A stretch of 64,000 nt of DNA from Vagococcus humatus (GCF_003950325.1 NZ_PXZH01000001.1:372001-436000); one strand, 5' to 3'; positions 18,543 through 27,497 are shown, counted from the first letter of the stretch. Translations and numbers: made by a program. The notes: generated from the letters alone by a model not told the origin.

Positions 18543-18577
18543 AAAAAAAGACGACCAATGAGATCGTCTTTTTTTAT
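18543..18577. terminator. Terminator between trehalose PTS gene and treR
   Basis: Stem AAGACGA / TCGTCTT extended by A and T tracts, symmetrical and so active in both directions. Confidence 0.9.
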
Positions 18578-18590
18578 TCGAATAGGGTAG

Positions 18591-20027
18591 TTAATTTGAT
18601 ACTCGGTCTATTTTGTTTAAAATATTTTGTTTTCGGAATATGACAGTTAAAAGAAATGGAACAACAATTGCAATCAACATACAAATCCCGTACTGTAACC
18701 AATATTGTGGTTTGATAGATAAAATAGCAGGTAAACCACCTACACCTACACTGTTTGCGGTTACACCAAAGAGGGTAGAAATCATACCAGCGATGCCAGA
18801 GCCAATCATTGCTGCTACAAATGAATAAAGATATTTTAGATTAATCCCAAACATAGCAGGTTCCGTTACACCTAAGTAACAAGAAATCATAGCAGGAACA
18901 GAAACTTGTTCTTCTTCTTTGTTGCCACGATGCAAGAAAATAATAGCTAATACCGCTGAACCTTGGGCAATATTTGATAACGCAACCATTGGCCAAAAAT
19001 TAGTACCACCAAAGTCGGCTATCATTTGAAGGTCAAGTGCTAATAGCATGTGATGCAGGCCTGTAATGACTAATGGTGCATATAGGAAACCGAACAATGC
19101 CCCAAATAACCAATTGACACTACTTGCCAGACCAAAAGAAACAAAAGTAGAGACAGCAGAGCCAATCTTCCAACCAACTGGACCTAGAATAACATGGGCA
19201 GCTAAAACAGTTGGAACTAATGAAAACAGTGGAACAAAAATCATGGAGATAGATTCTGGAATGATTTTCCTAAAGAATTTTTCTAAGTAACAAAGCATAA
19301 ATCCTGCTAACATAGCGGGGATAACTTGTGCTTGGTAGCCAATCATATCAATTTTAAAGAAACCAAAATCCCAAAAAGGAATGTCTTTTGCGGCAGTTGT
19401 GGCAACGGCATAAGCATTTAATAATTGCGGAGAAACAAGAGTAATACCTAAAACAATACCTAAAATTTGAGTTGTTCCCATTTTTTTAGCGATACTCCAA
19501 GTGATGCCCACTGGTAAGAAATGGAAAATCGCTTCACAAATCAACCATAAAAAGCTATTAACACCATTCCAAAACTGTGAAACTTGAACAATTGTTTGAT
19601 TGTTTAACGCACTAAATTGAATTCCTTCTAAAATATTTCTAAAACCTAGTAAAAGCCCACCCACGACAATTGCAGGAATAATAGGAGCAAAAACTTCTGC
19701 TAATGTTCCAACTAATCGCTGTAAAAACGATTGATTCTGCTTCGCAGCTATCTTTGCTTGATCTTTTGAAACGCCTTCAATTCCTGAAATTCCAATAAAT
19801 GCATTATAAAAATCAGAGACTTTATTGCCGATAATGACTTGAAATTGTCCTGCTTGAGTAAAAATACCTTTAACTGCAGGGATTTTTTCAATCATTTCTT
19901 GGTTAGCTTTTGTTGAATCTACTAAGACAAATCGCATACGAGTTGCACAATGAGATACAGCAGAAATATTTTCTTTACCACCTAAATACTTAAGTAAATC
20001 TTGACTGTCTTGCTTAAAGTCTGACAT
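18591..20027 (-). CDS. treP: Trehalose-specific PTS permease, EIIBC
   Basis: A 478-aa sugar permease that imports trehalose and delivers it as trehalose-6-phosphate. The EIIB domain (about residues 1-85) has phosphorylation Cys27 in SHCATRMRF; the EIIC membrane domain (about 105-475) has about ten segments and the GITEPA-like GVTEPAMFGI. There is no EIIA domain, so phosphate must come from another EIIA-Glc-type protein. GGAGGAACAAAAA precedes the ATG. It is divergent from the phosphorylase operon, with shared TreR boxes and a cre-like site between. Confidence 0.92.
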   Translation of the reverse strand: MSDFKQDSQDLLKYLGGKENISAVSHCATRMRFVLVDSTKANQEMIEKIPAVKGIFTQAGQFQVIIGNKVSDFYNAFIGISGIEGVSKDQAKIAAKQNQSFLQRLVGTLAEVFAPIIPAIVVGGLLLGFRNILEGIQFSALNNQTIVQVSQFWNGVNSFLWLICEAIFHFLPVGITWSIAKKMGTTQILGIVLGITLVSPQLLNAYAVATTAAKDIPFWDFGFFKIDMIGYQAQVIPAMLAGFMLCYLEKFFRKIIPESISMIFVPLFSLVPTVLAAHVILGPVGWKIGSAVSTFVSFGLASSVNWLFGALFGFLYAPLVITGLHHMLLALDLQMIADFGGTNFWPMVALSNIAQGSAVLAIIFLHRGNKEEEQVSVPAMISCYLGVTEPAMFGINLKYLYSFVAAMIGSGIAGMISTLFGVTANSVGVGGLPAILSIKPQYWLQYGICMLIAIVVPFLLTVIFRKQNILNKIDRVSN

Positions 20028-20058
20028 TTTTTGTTCCTCCTTCTAGCAACGATTAATC

Positions 20059-20070
20059 TTGTATGTACAT
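20059..20070. promoter_or_regulatory. TreR box (PTS side)
   Basis: TTGTATGTACAT, close to the B. subtilis TreR operator TTGTATATACAA. It lies just downstream of the predicted minus-strand promoter. Confidence 0.72.
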
Positions 20071-20074
20071 GTTG

Positions 20075-20088
20075 TAAAATCGCTTGCA
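20075..20088. promoter_or_regulatory. cre-like CcpA site
   Basis: TAAAATCGCTTGCA matches the cre consensus TGWAANCGNTNWCA at all but two positions. It lies between the PTS promoter and the TreR box, consistent with catabolite repression. Confidence 0.6.
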
Positions 20089-20093
20089 AAATT

Positions 20094-20122
20094 ATCGTAC
20101 ACTAAAGATTTAAAAAAATCAA
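20094..20122 (-). promoter_or_regulatory. Promoter of the trehalose PTS gene
   Basis: On the minus strand: TTGATT (20122-20117), 17-bp spacer, TACGAT (20099-20094). Confidence 0.65.
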
Positions 20123-20176
20123 TAATAAAATTCATATATTTCAGCTTTTTTATTTTGGGATGCTACTAAGATTTAT

Positions 20177-20205
20177 TTGAAATAATTAAAAAAATTATGT
20201 ATAAT
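20177..20205 (+). promoter_or_regulatory. Promoter of the trehalose-6-P phosphorylase operon
   Basis: TTGAAA (20177-20182), 17-bp spacer, TATAAT (20200-20205). A second TATAAT at 20254 has no good -35. Confidence 0.72.
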
Positions 20206-20221
20206 GCAAATTAAGTTAAAC

Positions 20222-20233
20222 ATGTCTATACAA
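20222..20233. promoter_or_regulatory. TreR box (phosphorylase side)
   Basis: ATGTCTATACAA, an inverted-orientation match to the TreR operator, placed about 10 bp past the predicted transcription start at 20212, a repressing position. Confidence 0.72.
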
Positions 20234-20355
20234 GTTTAAAAGGATGGTTAGCATATAATCTAATACAAGCTAGTTCTCCCAAGAAGCAGTTTAGTAGTCT
20301 TATATGAAAACTTATGAATTCATTATTTATAACGTGAGAAAAGGAGTTAATTAAG

Positions 20356-23028
20356 ATGAAATGGTTAAGTGTGGAATTTAAAGGAGCACATCTAAGTACC
20401 TACCACTATCAAAATGAAACATGTGTCGGCGTTAATACTTATGATAATCCATCATTTGAAGAGTTATTTATAGCACTAAAAAAAGAACCGATAGAGGGAA
20501 TTATGCTAAAAAACTATCCGAGTGAGATGTCGCAAGAAAAGCAAACTGCTTTTTGTCAAGAATGGATGGAAAAGTTGAATATACCAGTAGTTATGGCAGA
20601 TATGCTTTCTAAAGAGTTAAGTTTGTCTGAGCAATTTCAACAAATAGCTGATGAGTATACTTGGCAATTAACCTATACAGGCTATCAACCCGGTAAAACA
20701 GAATATTGTGTAGAATCTTTATTAACCGTTGGCAATGGTTTTATGGGGTTAAGAGGGACCACACCTGAGATGGAGATATCAAAGAATCACTATCCAGCGA
20801 CTTATTTAGCAAGTCTTTATGATGAAGCTAAATCAACAGTAGCTGGTCATGAAGTAGTTAATGAAGATTTTGTCAATGCGCCTAATCTACAAGGCTTAAC
20901 GGTGAAGTTAGACGATGAAGATTATTTTAAAATCACTTCAGATAATGTGAAAAATTTAACTCGGCATCTAGATTTAAAAACAGGTTTGTTTACTTCGGAA
21001 ATGATTGCTTATTTACCTAAAGGCAAACTGCTTAAGATTAAAACATCTCGTATTGCTAATATGAAACACTGGCAACAATATAGTATGCAATATGAAGTCA
21101 CCCCTTTAAATTTTTCTGCCCACCTTACGATTGTCTCTATAAGTGAAGGGGATGTCTATAATTACAATGTCGAACGATATCGAAGTCTTCAGTCTCATCA
21201 TTTAAGTGTCACCGATACGTATGTAGATTCTAGACGAAGTTGTCTTTTAGCTAAGACAAAGACTTCAGATATTCAAATTGCTCAAGTTAGTACGCTTCAT
21301 TTATCTAAAACATTAAAAGATAGTCAAGTTACTTATACTCGTACAGCTAAGCAAACAACTCACTGTATTCGTTTCTTTGCTAATTGTCAGGAAACCTATC
21401 AATTAGATAAGACTGTCTTTATTGAAAAAAGACAAGCGGGGCAACATTTAACTTTAGGAGATTTTTTAGCTAAGGAGAAAAGTTATCAGAATTTTCAAAC
21501 TAATTATAAAGAAAGTGCTACTGCTTGGGGGGAACTGTGGGAGCAAAGTGATATTCAGATAGAGGGAGATATGATGTCACAAAAAATGCTCCGTCTTCAT
21601 ACTTTTCACTTACTGGTATCTGCTTCTCCTTATAGTAATCCTCATCTAGATGCATCGGTTACAGCACGGGGACTTCACGGTGAGGCTTATAGAGGGCATG
21701 TTTTTTGGGATGAAATTTATATATTACCTTTTTATGTGATGCACTATCCAAAAACGGCCAAACAATTATTAATGTATCGGTATAATCGATTGAACCAAGC
21801 TAAAATTGCTGCAAAAGAAGCAGGCTACAAAGGTGCTATGTTTCCTTGGCAATCTGGCTTAGATGGAAGTGAACAAAGTCAAAAGATTCATTTAAATCCC
21901 TTAAGCGGAGAATGGGGACCTGATCATAGTCGTTTACAACGTCATGTTTCTTTGGCGATTGCTTACAATGTTTGGTTTTACTGGCATAATACTCAAGATC
22001 AAACGTTTATGGAAATGTACGGATTAGAATTATTACTGGAAATTGCTAAATTTTGGTTGAGTGTAACTAGGTTTGATTCCCAAGATAATCGTTATCATAT
22101 TGAAGGTGTAATGGGGCCAGATGAATTTCATGAGGCCTATCCTAATAGCGAAAAAGGTGGATTAAAAGACAATGCCTATACCAATATGATGGTTGTGTGG
22201 TTATTTGAAGAATTAGAAAATTTAACTAAAACTGTTTCGTTAGAAACCTTGTCTTCACTGTATCAAAGGACACAAGTTACCGTTGCAGATTTAGAAAAAA
22301 TGAAAAAAATTCGAGCTAAATTAGCTTTAGCAATTAATTCAGATGGGATTATTGCACAGTATGATGGCTATTTGAGTTTAAAAGAAATAGATTGGCAGTA
22401 TTACCGAAAAAAATATCAAAATATTTACCGGATGGACCGTATTTTAGGAGCAGAAGGAAAAAGTGCAGATGATTACCAAGTGACTAAACAAGCCGATACC
22501 TTAATGCTTTTTTATAATTTTAATCAAACACAAATCGATTTAATTTTAGATGACTTAGGGTATCATCTACCTGATGATTACCTAAAACGAAATTTAACTT
22601 ATTACTTAAAAAGAACGTCTCACGGATCGACATTATCACGCATTGTTCATGCAAAACTAGCGCAAGAAGTAGGACATGAAGAGTTAGCTTGGCAATTGTA
22701 TCAAGAAGCGTTATTTTCTGATTATCAAGACATTCAGGGAGGAACGACAGCAGAAGGCATTCATGCAGGAGTGATGGCAGCGACACTTTATGTGACACTA
22801 ACAACGTTTGGCGGTTTAGATTTAAGAGAAGACATAATTCAGATAACACCAGATTTACCAACACATTGGAAAAAGTTGGCGTTTAACTTTACACATCGAA
22901 ATATTGACTACCGTGTAGTTATGACGCAAGAAGAACTTACAATCAAATCTAGTGAGGATAGTATGATCAGTATATGTGGAAAGCATTATTCATTAGTAAA
23001 AGAAAAAACATTAGAGATAATTATTTAG
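20356..23028 (+). CDS. GH65 trehalose-6-phosphate phosphorylase with N-terminal extension
   Basis: An 890-aa GH65 phosphorylase. The operon context (TreR, trehalose PTS, beta-phosphoglucomutase) points to phosphorolysis of trehalose-6-P to glucose-6-P and beta-glucose-1-P, as in Lactococcus. The catalytic acid is Glu590 in VMGPDEFHEAYP; HGSTLS forms the phosphate-binding loop; KDNAYTN is also typical. The usual GH65 N-terminus (VGNGFMGLRGTTPE) begins only near residue 128, so about 110 extra residues precede the catalytic protein, which is normally about 750-790 aa. The extension has no family I recognise. ATG 20356 has AAAGGAG at a proper distance. Confidence 0.88.
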   Translation: MKWLSVEFKGAHLSTYHYQNETCVGVNTYDNPSFEELFIALKKEPIEGIMLKNYPSEMSQEKQTAFCQEWMEKLNIPVVMADMLSKELSLSEQFQQIADEYTWQLTYTGYQPGKTEYCVESLLTVGNGFMGLRGTTPEMEISKNHYPATYLASLYDEAKSTVAGHEVVNEDFVNAPNLQGLTVKLDDEDYFKITSDNVKNLTRHLDLKTGLFTSEMIAYLPKGKLLKIKTSRIANMKHWQQYSMQYEVTPLNFSAHLTIVSISEGDVYNYNVERYRSLQSHHLSVTDTYVDSRRSCLLAKTKTSDIQIAQVSTLHLSKTLKDSQVTYTRTAKQTTHCIRFFANCQETYQLDKTVFIEKRQAGQHLTLGDFLAKEKSYQNFQTNYKESATAWGELWEQSDIQIEGDMMSQKMLRLHTFHLLVSASPYSNPHLDASVTARGLHGEAYRGHVFWDEIYILPFYVMHYPKTAKQLLMYRYNRLNQAKIAAKEAGYKGAMFPWQSGLDGSEQSQKIHLNPLSGEWGPDHSRLQRHVSLAIAYNVWFYWHNTQDQTFMEMYGLELLLEIAKFWLSVTRFDSQDNRYHIEGVMGPDEFHEAYPNSEKGGLKDNAYTNMMVVWLFEELENLTKTVSLETLSSLYQRTQVTVADLEKMKKIRAKLALAINSDGIIAQYDGYLSLKEIDWQYYRKKYQNIYRMDRILGAEGKSADDYQVTKQADTLMLFYNFNQTQIDLILDDLGYHLPDDYLKRNLTYYLKRTSHGSTLSRIVHAKLAQEVGHEELAWQLYQEALFSDYQDIQGGTTAEGIHAGVMAATLYVTLTTFGGLDLREDIIQITPDLPTHWKKLAFNFTHRNIDYRVVMTQEELTIKSSEDSMISICGKHYSLVKEKTLEIII

Positions 23029-23038
23029 GAGGAAAAAG

Positions 23039-23686
23039 ATGAAAAAAGGATTTGTTTTTGATTTAGACGGAGTGATTGCAGATACCGCAAAATTTCATTA
23101 TTTAGCCTGGAAAGAGCTAGCTTCTTCTATTGATATTACACTTGATGAAGTGTTTAATGAGGAACTCAAAGGAATTAGTCGAATGGATTCGCTAGAAAAA
23201 ATTTTAGCTTTTGGTGGGAAAGATAAAGAGTATTCGATTACAGAAAAAGAATGTTTAGCTACTCAAAAAAATGAAAGATATGTCGCACTATTATCAAATG
23301 TAACACAACAGGATGTGTTACCAGGAGTTTTATCTTTTTTAGAACAAGCACGTCAAGCTAATATTCCTTGTGCAATTGCTTCTGCTTCTAAAAATGCACC
23401 CTATATTTTAGACAAATTAAGAGTGGATGACTACTTTGTTCATATTGTTAATCCCGATACATTAAAAAAGGGAAAACCAGATCCTGAAATTTTTATCAAA
23501 GCGGCTAAAGCAATTCAAGTATTACCCTGTGAAGCAGTAGGGTTTGAAGATGCTCAAGCAGGTGTAGATGGTTTGAAAAAAGCTGGCTTTTATACGGTGG
23601 GGATTGTTAAAAATCAACCCCTAGTAGGAGCGGATTTATTAGTGAGACAATTAGATGAGATTAATTTTTCTAAACTTATTAACTAA
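23039..23686 (+). CDS. pgmB: Beta-phosphoglucomutase
   Basis: A 215-aa HAD-superfamily mutase that converts beta-glucose-1-P to glucose-6-P. Nucleophile Asp8 and acid/base Asp10 lie in FVFDLDGVIADTAKFH; the C1 cap domain is at about residues 15-90; motif II is the SASKNAPY serine region; KKGKPDPEIF holds motif III lysine; VGFEDAQAGVDG supplies the acidic motif IV. It starts 10 bp after the phosphorylase with AGGAGG between, so the two are coexpressed. Confidence 0.93.
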   Translation: MKKGFVFDLDGVIADTAKFHYLAWKELASSIDITLDEVFNEELKGISRMDSLEKILAFGGKDKEYSITEKECLATQKNERYVALLSNVTQQDVLPGVLSFLEQARQANIPCAIASASKNAPYILDKLRVDDYFVHIVNPDTLKKGKPDPEIFIKAAKAIQVLPCEAVGFEDAQAGVDGLKKAGFYTVGIVKNQPLVGADLLVRQLDEINFSKLIN

Positions 23687-23825
23687 ATAAGTAAAAAACA
23701 TTAGACTGATATCCTAGTATGTAATGAGTTATTGTTGTGTGCCTCTACTAGACTGTCAGAGCTATCATCAAACACATAAAAAAAGAGACAGAGATGTCTT
23801 TTTTTTTATTTCACAAACAGATGTT

Positions 23826-23854
23826 TTGCAGAAGATTTCGATTCTACGTATAAT
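23826..23854 (+). promoter_or_regulatory. Promoter of the NADH peroxidase gene
   Basis: TTGCAG (23826-23831), 17-bp spacer, TATAAT (23849-23854), followed by a strong AAGGAGG ribosome binding site ahead of ATG 23885. Intact expression signals argue against a decayed gene. Confidence 0.68.
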
Positions 23855-23884
23855 TAAGGTATTAAATATAAGGAGGATGGTTAC

Positions 23885-25237
23885 ATGAAAGTTATCGTAA
23901 TAGGTTCATCTCATGGTGGCTATGAAGCAGTCGAACAATTGTTAGTTAGCTATCCAGAGGCACAGGTTCAGTGGTATGAAAAGGGAAATTTCCTTTCATT
24001 TATGGCCTGAGCGACTCAACAGTACCTGGATGGTATTATTAAAGATGTTGATTCTATTCGTTATATGGACGAAGAAACGATGAGAAATCGCGGGGTTGAG
24101 GTTTACTTAGAACAAGAAATCACTGATATTCACCCAGATAAACATGAAGTGACAGTGAGAGAAGTTGTTTCTGGTAAAACTCGTCAAGAAAGTTATGACA
24201 AGTTAATTGTCAGCTCTGGAGCTGTTCCTTTTGAATTACCGGTACCTGGTAAAGATTTGGATAATGTTTACTTAATGCGAGGGAGAGATTGGGCCATTCG
24301 CTTGAAGAAAGCTACTGTTGATCCTAGCATTCAAAAGGTAGTAGTAGTCGGAAGTGGCTATATCGGGATTGAAGCAGCAGAGTCATTTGCCAAAGCTGGT
24401 AAAGAAGTCACTGTTATCGATTTGATTGATCGCCCGTTAGGTGTTTATTTAGATAAAGAATTTACAGATATTTTAGCAACAGAACTTAACCAACATGGGG
24501 TGAAGTTAGCCCTTGGTGAAACCGTTTCAGAATATGTAGGGAACGGAGCAGTCGAAAAAGTTGTCACAGATAAAGGGGAACATCCAGCTGATTTGGTGAT
24601 TGTGTCTGCAGGAGTGCGGCCTAACACTAGCTGGTTAGAAGGTATTTTAGACCGACATCCAAATGGCTTAATTAAAACAGATGAGTATATGCGGACAAGT
24701 GCGCCAGATATTTTTGCAGTGGGAGACGCTACCATGTTACGTTATAATCCTGGTGATACAGAGGTGAACATTGCTCTAGCTACTAATGCTAGAAAACAAG
24801 GAAGAATTGCTGCTCGTAACTTAGTAGAAGCGACACACCCATTCCCTGGAATTCAAGGTTCTTCTGCTTTAGCAGTATTTGATTATAAATTTGCTTCAAC
24901 TGGTTTAAATGACCAAATGGCTAATAAATTACAGATTCCGATTGAGTCTGTCACCGTTAACACATTAGACAAAATGGATTTTGTGCCAGTGGATAATGAA
25001 CAAGTTTGGTTTAAATTAGTTTACGATAAAGAAACTAAAAGAGTATTAGGTGCTCAAATTCTTTCTAAAAAAGATGTGACAGCTAATATTCATGCCATGT
25101 CTTTAGCAATTCAAGCTAAAATGACTATTGAAGATATTGCTTATGCTGACTTCTTCTTCCAACCTAGTTTTAACCGCCTACTAAACATTATGAATGAAGC
25201 AGGTCTTAAAGCTATGGAACAAGAGAAGATGGCTTAG
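23885..25237 (+). CDS. npr: NADH peroxidase, predicted selenoprotein (in-frame TGA at catalytic position 42)
   Basis: A 450-residue flavoprotein if TGA 24008-24010 is read through; E. faecalis Npr is about the same length. Npr reduces H2O2 to water with NADH using FAD and a Cys42 sulfenic acid. FAD-binding GSSHGG with active-site His10 is upstream of the TGA, and the NAD-binding [17 protein letters not shown], the second FAD motif FAVGDATML and the dimer domain are downstream, all in one frame. The TGA is codon 42 ([15 protein letters not shown]), matching SFLSCGMQLYLEG of the enterococcal enzyme as I recall it. A SECIS-like hairpin follows at 24021-24037. A tool that stops at TGA would start the protein at 24065. 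Selenocysteine is inferred; an inactivating mutation is the alternative. Confidence 0.85.
24021..24037 (+). promoter_or_regulatory. SECIS-like hairpin in npr
   Basis: Stem AGTACC (24021-24026) / GGTATT (24032-24037), six pairs with one G-U, loop TGGAT. The stem begins 10 nt after the TGA and the loop 16 nt after it, with GG at loop positions 2-3. This matches bacterial SECIS geometry, as in E. coli fdhF, where the stem starts about 11 nt past UGA with an AGGUCU loop. Confidence 0.72.
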
Positions 25238-25265
25238 TTAAACATCTTCAAGGTTTTATGTACAC

Positions 25266-25310
25266 AAAAAAATATCCTCCATCATTAAAGGTTGATGGAG
25301 GATATTTTTA
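25266..25310. terminator. Bidirectional terminator between npr and hsp20
   Basis: Long stem AAATATCCTCCATCA / TGATGGAGGATATTT with A and T tracts on both sides, serving the two converging genes. Confidence 0.93.
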
Positions 25311-25311
25311 T

Positions 25312-25773
25312 CTAATGAATCGGAATATTTCCTTTTATAGCTTCTTTCATATAAGGTAACTGAATGGTTAAGATACCTGCTTCATAAGTCGCATCAATTT
25401 GGCTAGGATCAATTTGCCCAATATGATAAGAGCGACTAGCATGTCCAGTTGAGCGTTCATTCCGCACGAAACGATGTTCACTGGTTTCCTTAGATTGATG
25501 GGTATGACGTGTACCGCTAACTGTTAAAATACCTGATACATAAGTCAAAGAAATGTCTTCTTTTTTAAAACCAGGCATGTCAATATACATCACATACCCA
25601 TTGTCTTTTTCTTGAATATCAGTACTCATGAAATGAGAAAAATGTTGAAGAGTAGGGTTATTCGCCATCACAGAACGGAAGAAATCTCGCCCGATTGAAT
25701 CAAAAAAAGGATCAGTTGAAAATGCATCAAACATAGGGACACCGTTACTATCTTTCATCATTTCGTTTTTCAT
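25312..25773 (-). CDS. Small heat shock protein (Hsp20/alpha-crystallin family)
   Basis: A 153-aa holdase chaperone. The alpha-crystallin domain spans about residues 45-140 (DIQEKDNGYVMYIDMPGF; ends with AGILTIQLPYMKE, where the I-x-I/L-like dimerisation strand lies). The N-terminal region MFDAFSTDPFFDSIGRDFF is the usual Phe-rich oligomerisation arm. AAGGAATG precedes the ATG. I see no CIRCE or clear CtsR box upstream. Confidence 0.93.
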   Translation of the reverse strand: MKNEMMKDSNGVPMFDAFSTDPFFDSIGRDFFRSVMANNPTLQHFSHFMSTDIQEKDNGYVMYIDMPGFKKEDISLTYVSGILTVSGTRHTHQSKETSEHRFVRNERSTGHASRSYHIGQIDPSQIDATYEAGILTIQLPYMKEAIKGNIPIH

Positions 25774-25966
25774 TGTTCATTCCTTCTTTCTATCTATAGG
25801 TGTAAGCCATGATTACTTACAAATTCATTATAGGTATAATAAATGAAAAAAGAAAGAATAAGCCCTTTTGGCTAGAAAAAATGTCATCAACTCGTTATCT
25901 TCTTGACATGTAACTGTGCTATAATGGAGAACTGTTAATGAGATAGCACACAATGGAGGAGATTAT

Positions 25967-26977
25967 ATGAATAAAAAGAGGAGACTAACTCTTCTAGTTT
26001 GTTTGGCTAGTTTGATTGTATTAACTAGTTGTAGCAAGCTTTCTTCTAAGCAAGATTTTTCAGAAGAAATAAAAAACAGTCAACCGAAAAAAACGGATCT
26101 TGAAAAATTATTTCAGGAAGTGTTTAAACACATTAAACAAGATGATTATCAGGTAGCTTTAGTAGCACTGGAAAAAATGGAGGAGACTCATCCAAATAAT
26201 GTCTCTATTACTCGTTTGTATACACAAGTGGAACAACTGGTTTATATAAAAGAAGCAGTGGAAAATAAAGAGCTTAATCAAGCTCAAAAATTATGGCGGA
26301 GTCTTATGAAAGAGGACTCCCTTAATAAAGAAGTGAAAGCAGCTAATCAGCGGCTAAAAAAAGACATCACGGCGTTAGAAAAAGAACAAGGGAAACAAAC
26401 AGCTGGAAATGAGTCAGAGCTAGATTTAGATCAACCAGAAGAGAAAAAGTTAGAGGCAGAAACTGCTTCTAGCGCTACGTCTAAACCTACACAGGAAGCC
26501 AGCCCTTCTTCAAGCACGCCTTTAATGGAAGTTGAACCAGAAGAGATTGACTATGGTTTTTTCAAAGAGCAGTTAGTCTTATATGCAGGATTTCCTCAAG
26601 CGGTAGTAGATCAGATTAGTGAAGCCGAGATTAAATTAGGGGTAGACCGTGCCCAAGAAACCATTGCCAGTCAAGGTGGCTACGGAGATATGGGATACTT
26701 TTTTGCGGAGATGGAAAAAATGTATCCAGAAGTCAAAGACACCCCTCATCCTTCAGAAAGTGACACACTGAAACAACCTTTAGCCAATTGGACAGGGTTA
26801 GTTGCTGAAAAAGTTAAGGAAAGGAATGCTTCTTACGAATTTGCTTACTCCCTTCAGCTAGATGATAGCCTAGAAGGATTACAAGAGATTTATGTGAAAA
26901 AAGCTGGAACTAATCAAGTGTTAAAAGAGCCAATTGGCAAGGTAAATGTATATACTGGAGACATTACTTGGTACTGA
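25967..26977 (+). CDS. Lipoprotein of unknown function
   Basis: A 336-aa lipoprotein with lipobox LTSC (Cys22) after a basic, hydrophobic signal. Residues 45-135 are helical and TPR-like (VALVALEKMEETHPNN), followed by a Glu/Ser/Thr-rich spacer. The C-terminal part (about 190-336) forms a globular domain I do not recognise (YAGFPQAVVDQISEAEIKLG). An extended -10 (TGC-TATAAT, 25920-25925) and GGAGG lie upstream. It ends TGA-TAA, evidence that TGA is a normal stop here. Located on the outer membrane-facing surface; function not assigned. Confidence 0.75.
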   Translation: MNKKRRLTLLVCLASLIVLTSCSKLSSKQDFSEEIKNSQPKKTDLEKLFQEVFKHIKQDDYQVALVALEKMEETHPNNVSITRLYTQVEQLVYIKEAVENKELNQAQKLWRSLMKEDSLNKEVKAANQRLKKDITALEKEQGKQTAGNESELDLDQPEEKKLEAETASSATSKPTQEASPSSSTPLMEVEPEEIDYGFFKEQLVLYAGFPQAVVDQISEAEIKLGVDRAQETIASQGGYGDMGYFFAEMEKMYPEVKDTPHPSESDTLKQPLANWTGLVAEKVKERNASYEFAYSLQLDDSLEGLQEIYVKKAGTNQVLKEPIGKVNVYTGDITWY

Positions 26978-27206
26978 TAACTAAATACTTTGCATAACAA
27001 GTAAATTCAGAGTATAATGATGAAGAAGTAGAAGACTTGGTTTCAAGTTAGTTTAATTCATTCGTTAAGTACTAAATCGTCATAACTTGTTGCGTATGGG
27101 GATTTCTTTTTTCAACTGGAGCTTCAAGCTGTTTATTAATCGTAAGAAAGCACTTGCTAGATAAATGAAACAAGAAAATATGCACAGAAGTACGGTGAGG
27201 TTTTAT

Positions 27207-27248
27207 AAAAAAGACATCTAAGGATTTCCTTAGATGTCTTTTTTTTTA
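27207..27248. terminator. Bidirectional terminator downstream of the GlsB-like gene
   Basis: Near-perfect stem AAAGACATCTAAGGA / TCCTTAGATGTCTTT, with A and T tracts on both sides. Confidence 0.93.
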
Positions 27249-27497
27249 TTTGTTCATGGATTGTAAAAACCATGAGGCAATGATAACTAAAATCACAGCT
27301 CCAAGAATAGATGGAACAATGGACATACCAGCGACTTGTGGACCCCAATTAGGGAAAAGTTTTTCTCCTAATAATGAGCCGATTAAACCTGCGGCGACAT
27401 TACCCCACCAACCAGCTGGGACATTTTTTTTGGTAAGGGATCCAGCAATTAAGCCAATTACCCCACCTACAATTAATACCCAAATAATATGAAACAT
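27246..27497 (-). CDS. GlsB/YeaQ/YmgE-family stress-response membrane protein
   Basis: An 83-aa protein with three hydrophobic segments and the Gly-rich pattern typical of the Transgly_assoc family (LIVGGVIGLIAGSLTKK, GWWGNVAAGLIGSLLG). E. faecalis GlsB is linked to the general stress and bile response. GGAGGCGAAC precedes the ATG. The gene stands alone between a terminator and the next reverse gene. Confidence 0.92.
   Translation of the reverse strand: MFHIIWVLIVGGVIGLIAGSLTKKNVPAGWWGNVAAGLIGSLLGEKLFPNWGPQVAGMSIVPSILGAVILVIIASWFLQSMNK

Noticed and set aside
22520-22864. Minus-strand 114-aa frame inside the GH65 gene
   Set aside because: Antisense to conserved GH65 catalytic-domain coding, with no start signals.
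23885-24064. npr and the two lectin genes as simple pseudogenes
   Set aside because: Each has only one lesion, always TGA, at a Cys-equivalent redox site, with intact promoters or ribosome sites and frames. Kept as the stated alternative, not as the call.
24445-24735. Minus-strand 96-aa frame inside npr
   Set aside because: Shadow of conserved flavoprotein coding; no ribosome site or promoter.
25903-25925. TTGACA at 25903 as the -35 for TATAAT at 25920
   Set aside because: The spacer is only 11 bp. The TGC-extended -10 is kept instead.
27250-27492. Plus-strand 80-aa frame opposite the GlsB-like gene
   Set aside because: It is the antisense shadow of a well-recognised membrane protein and has no ribosome site.
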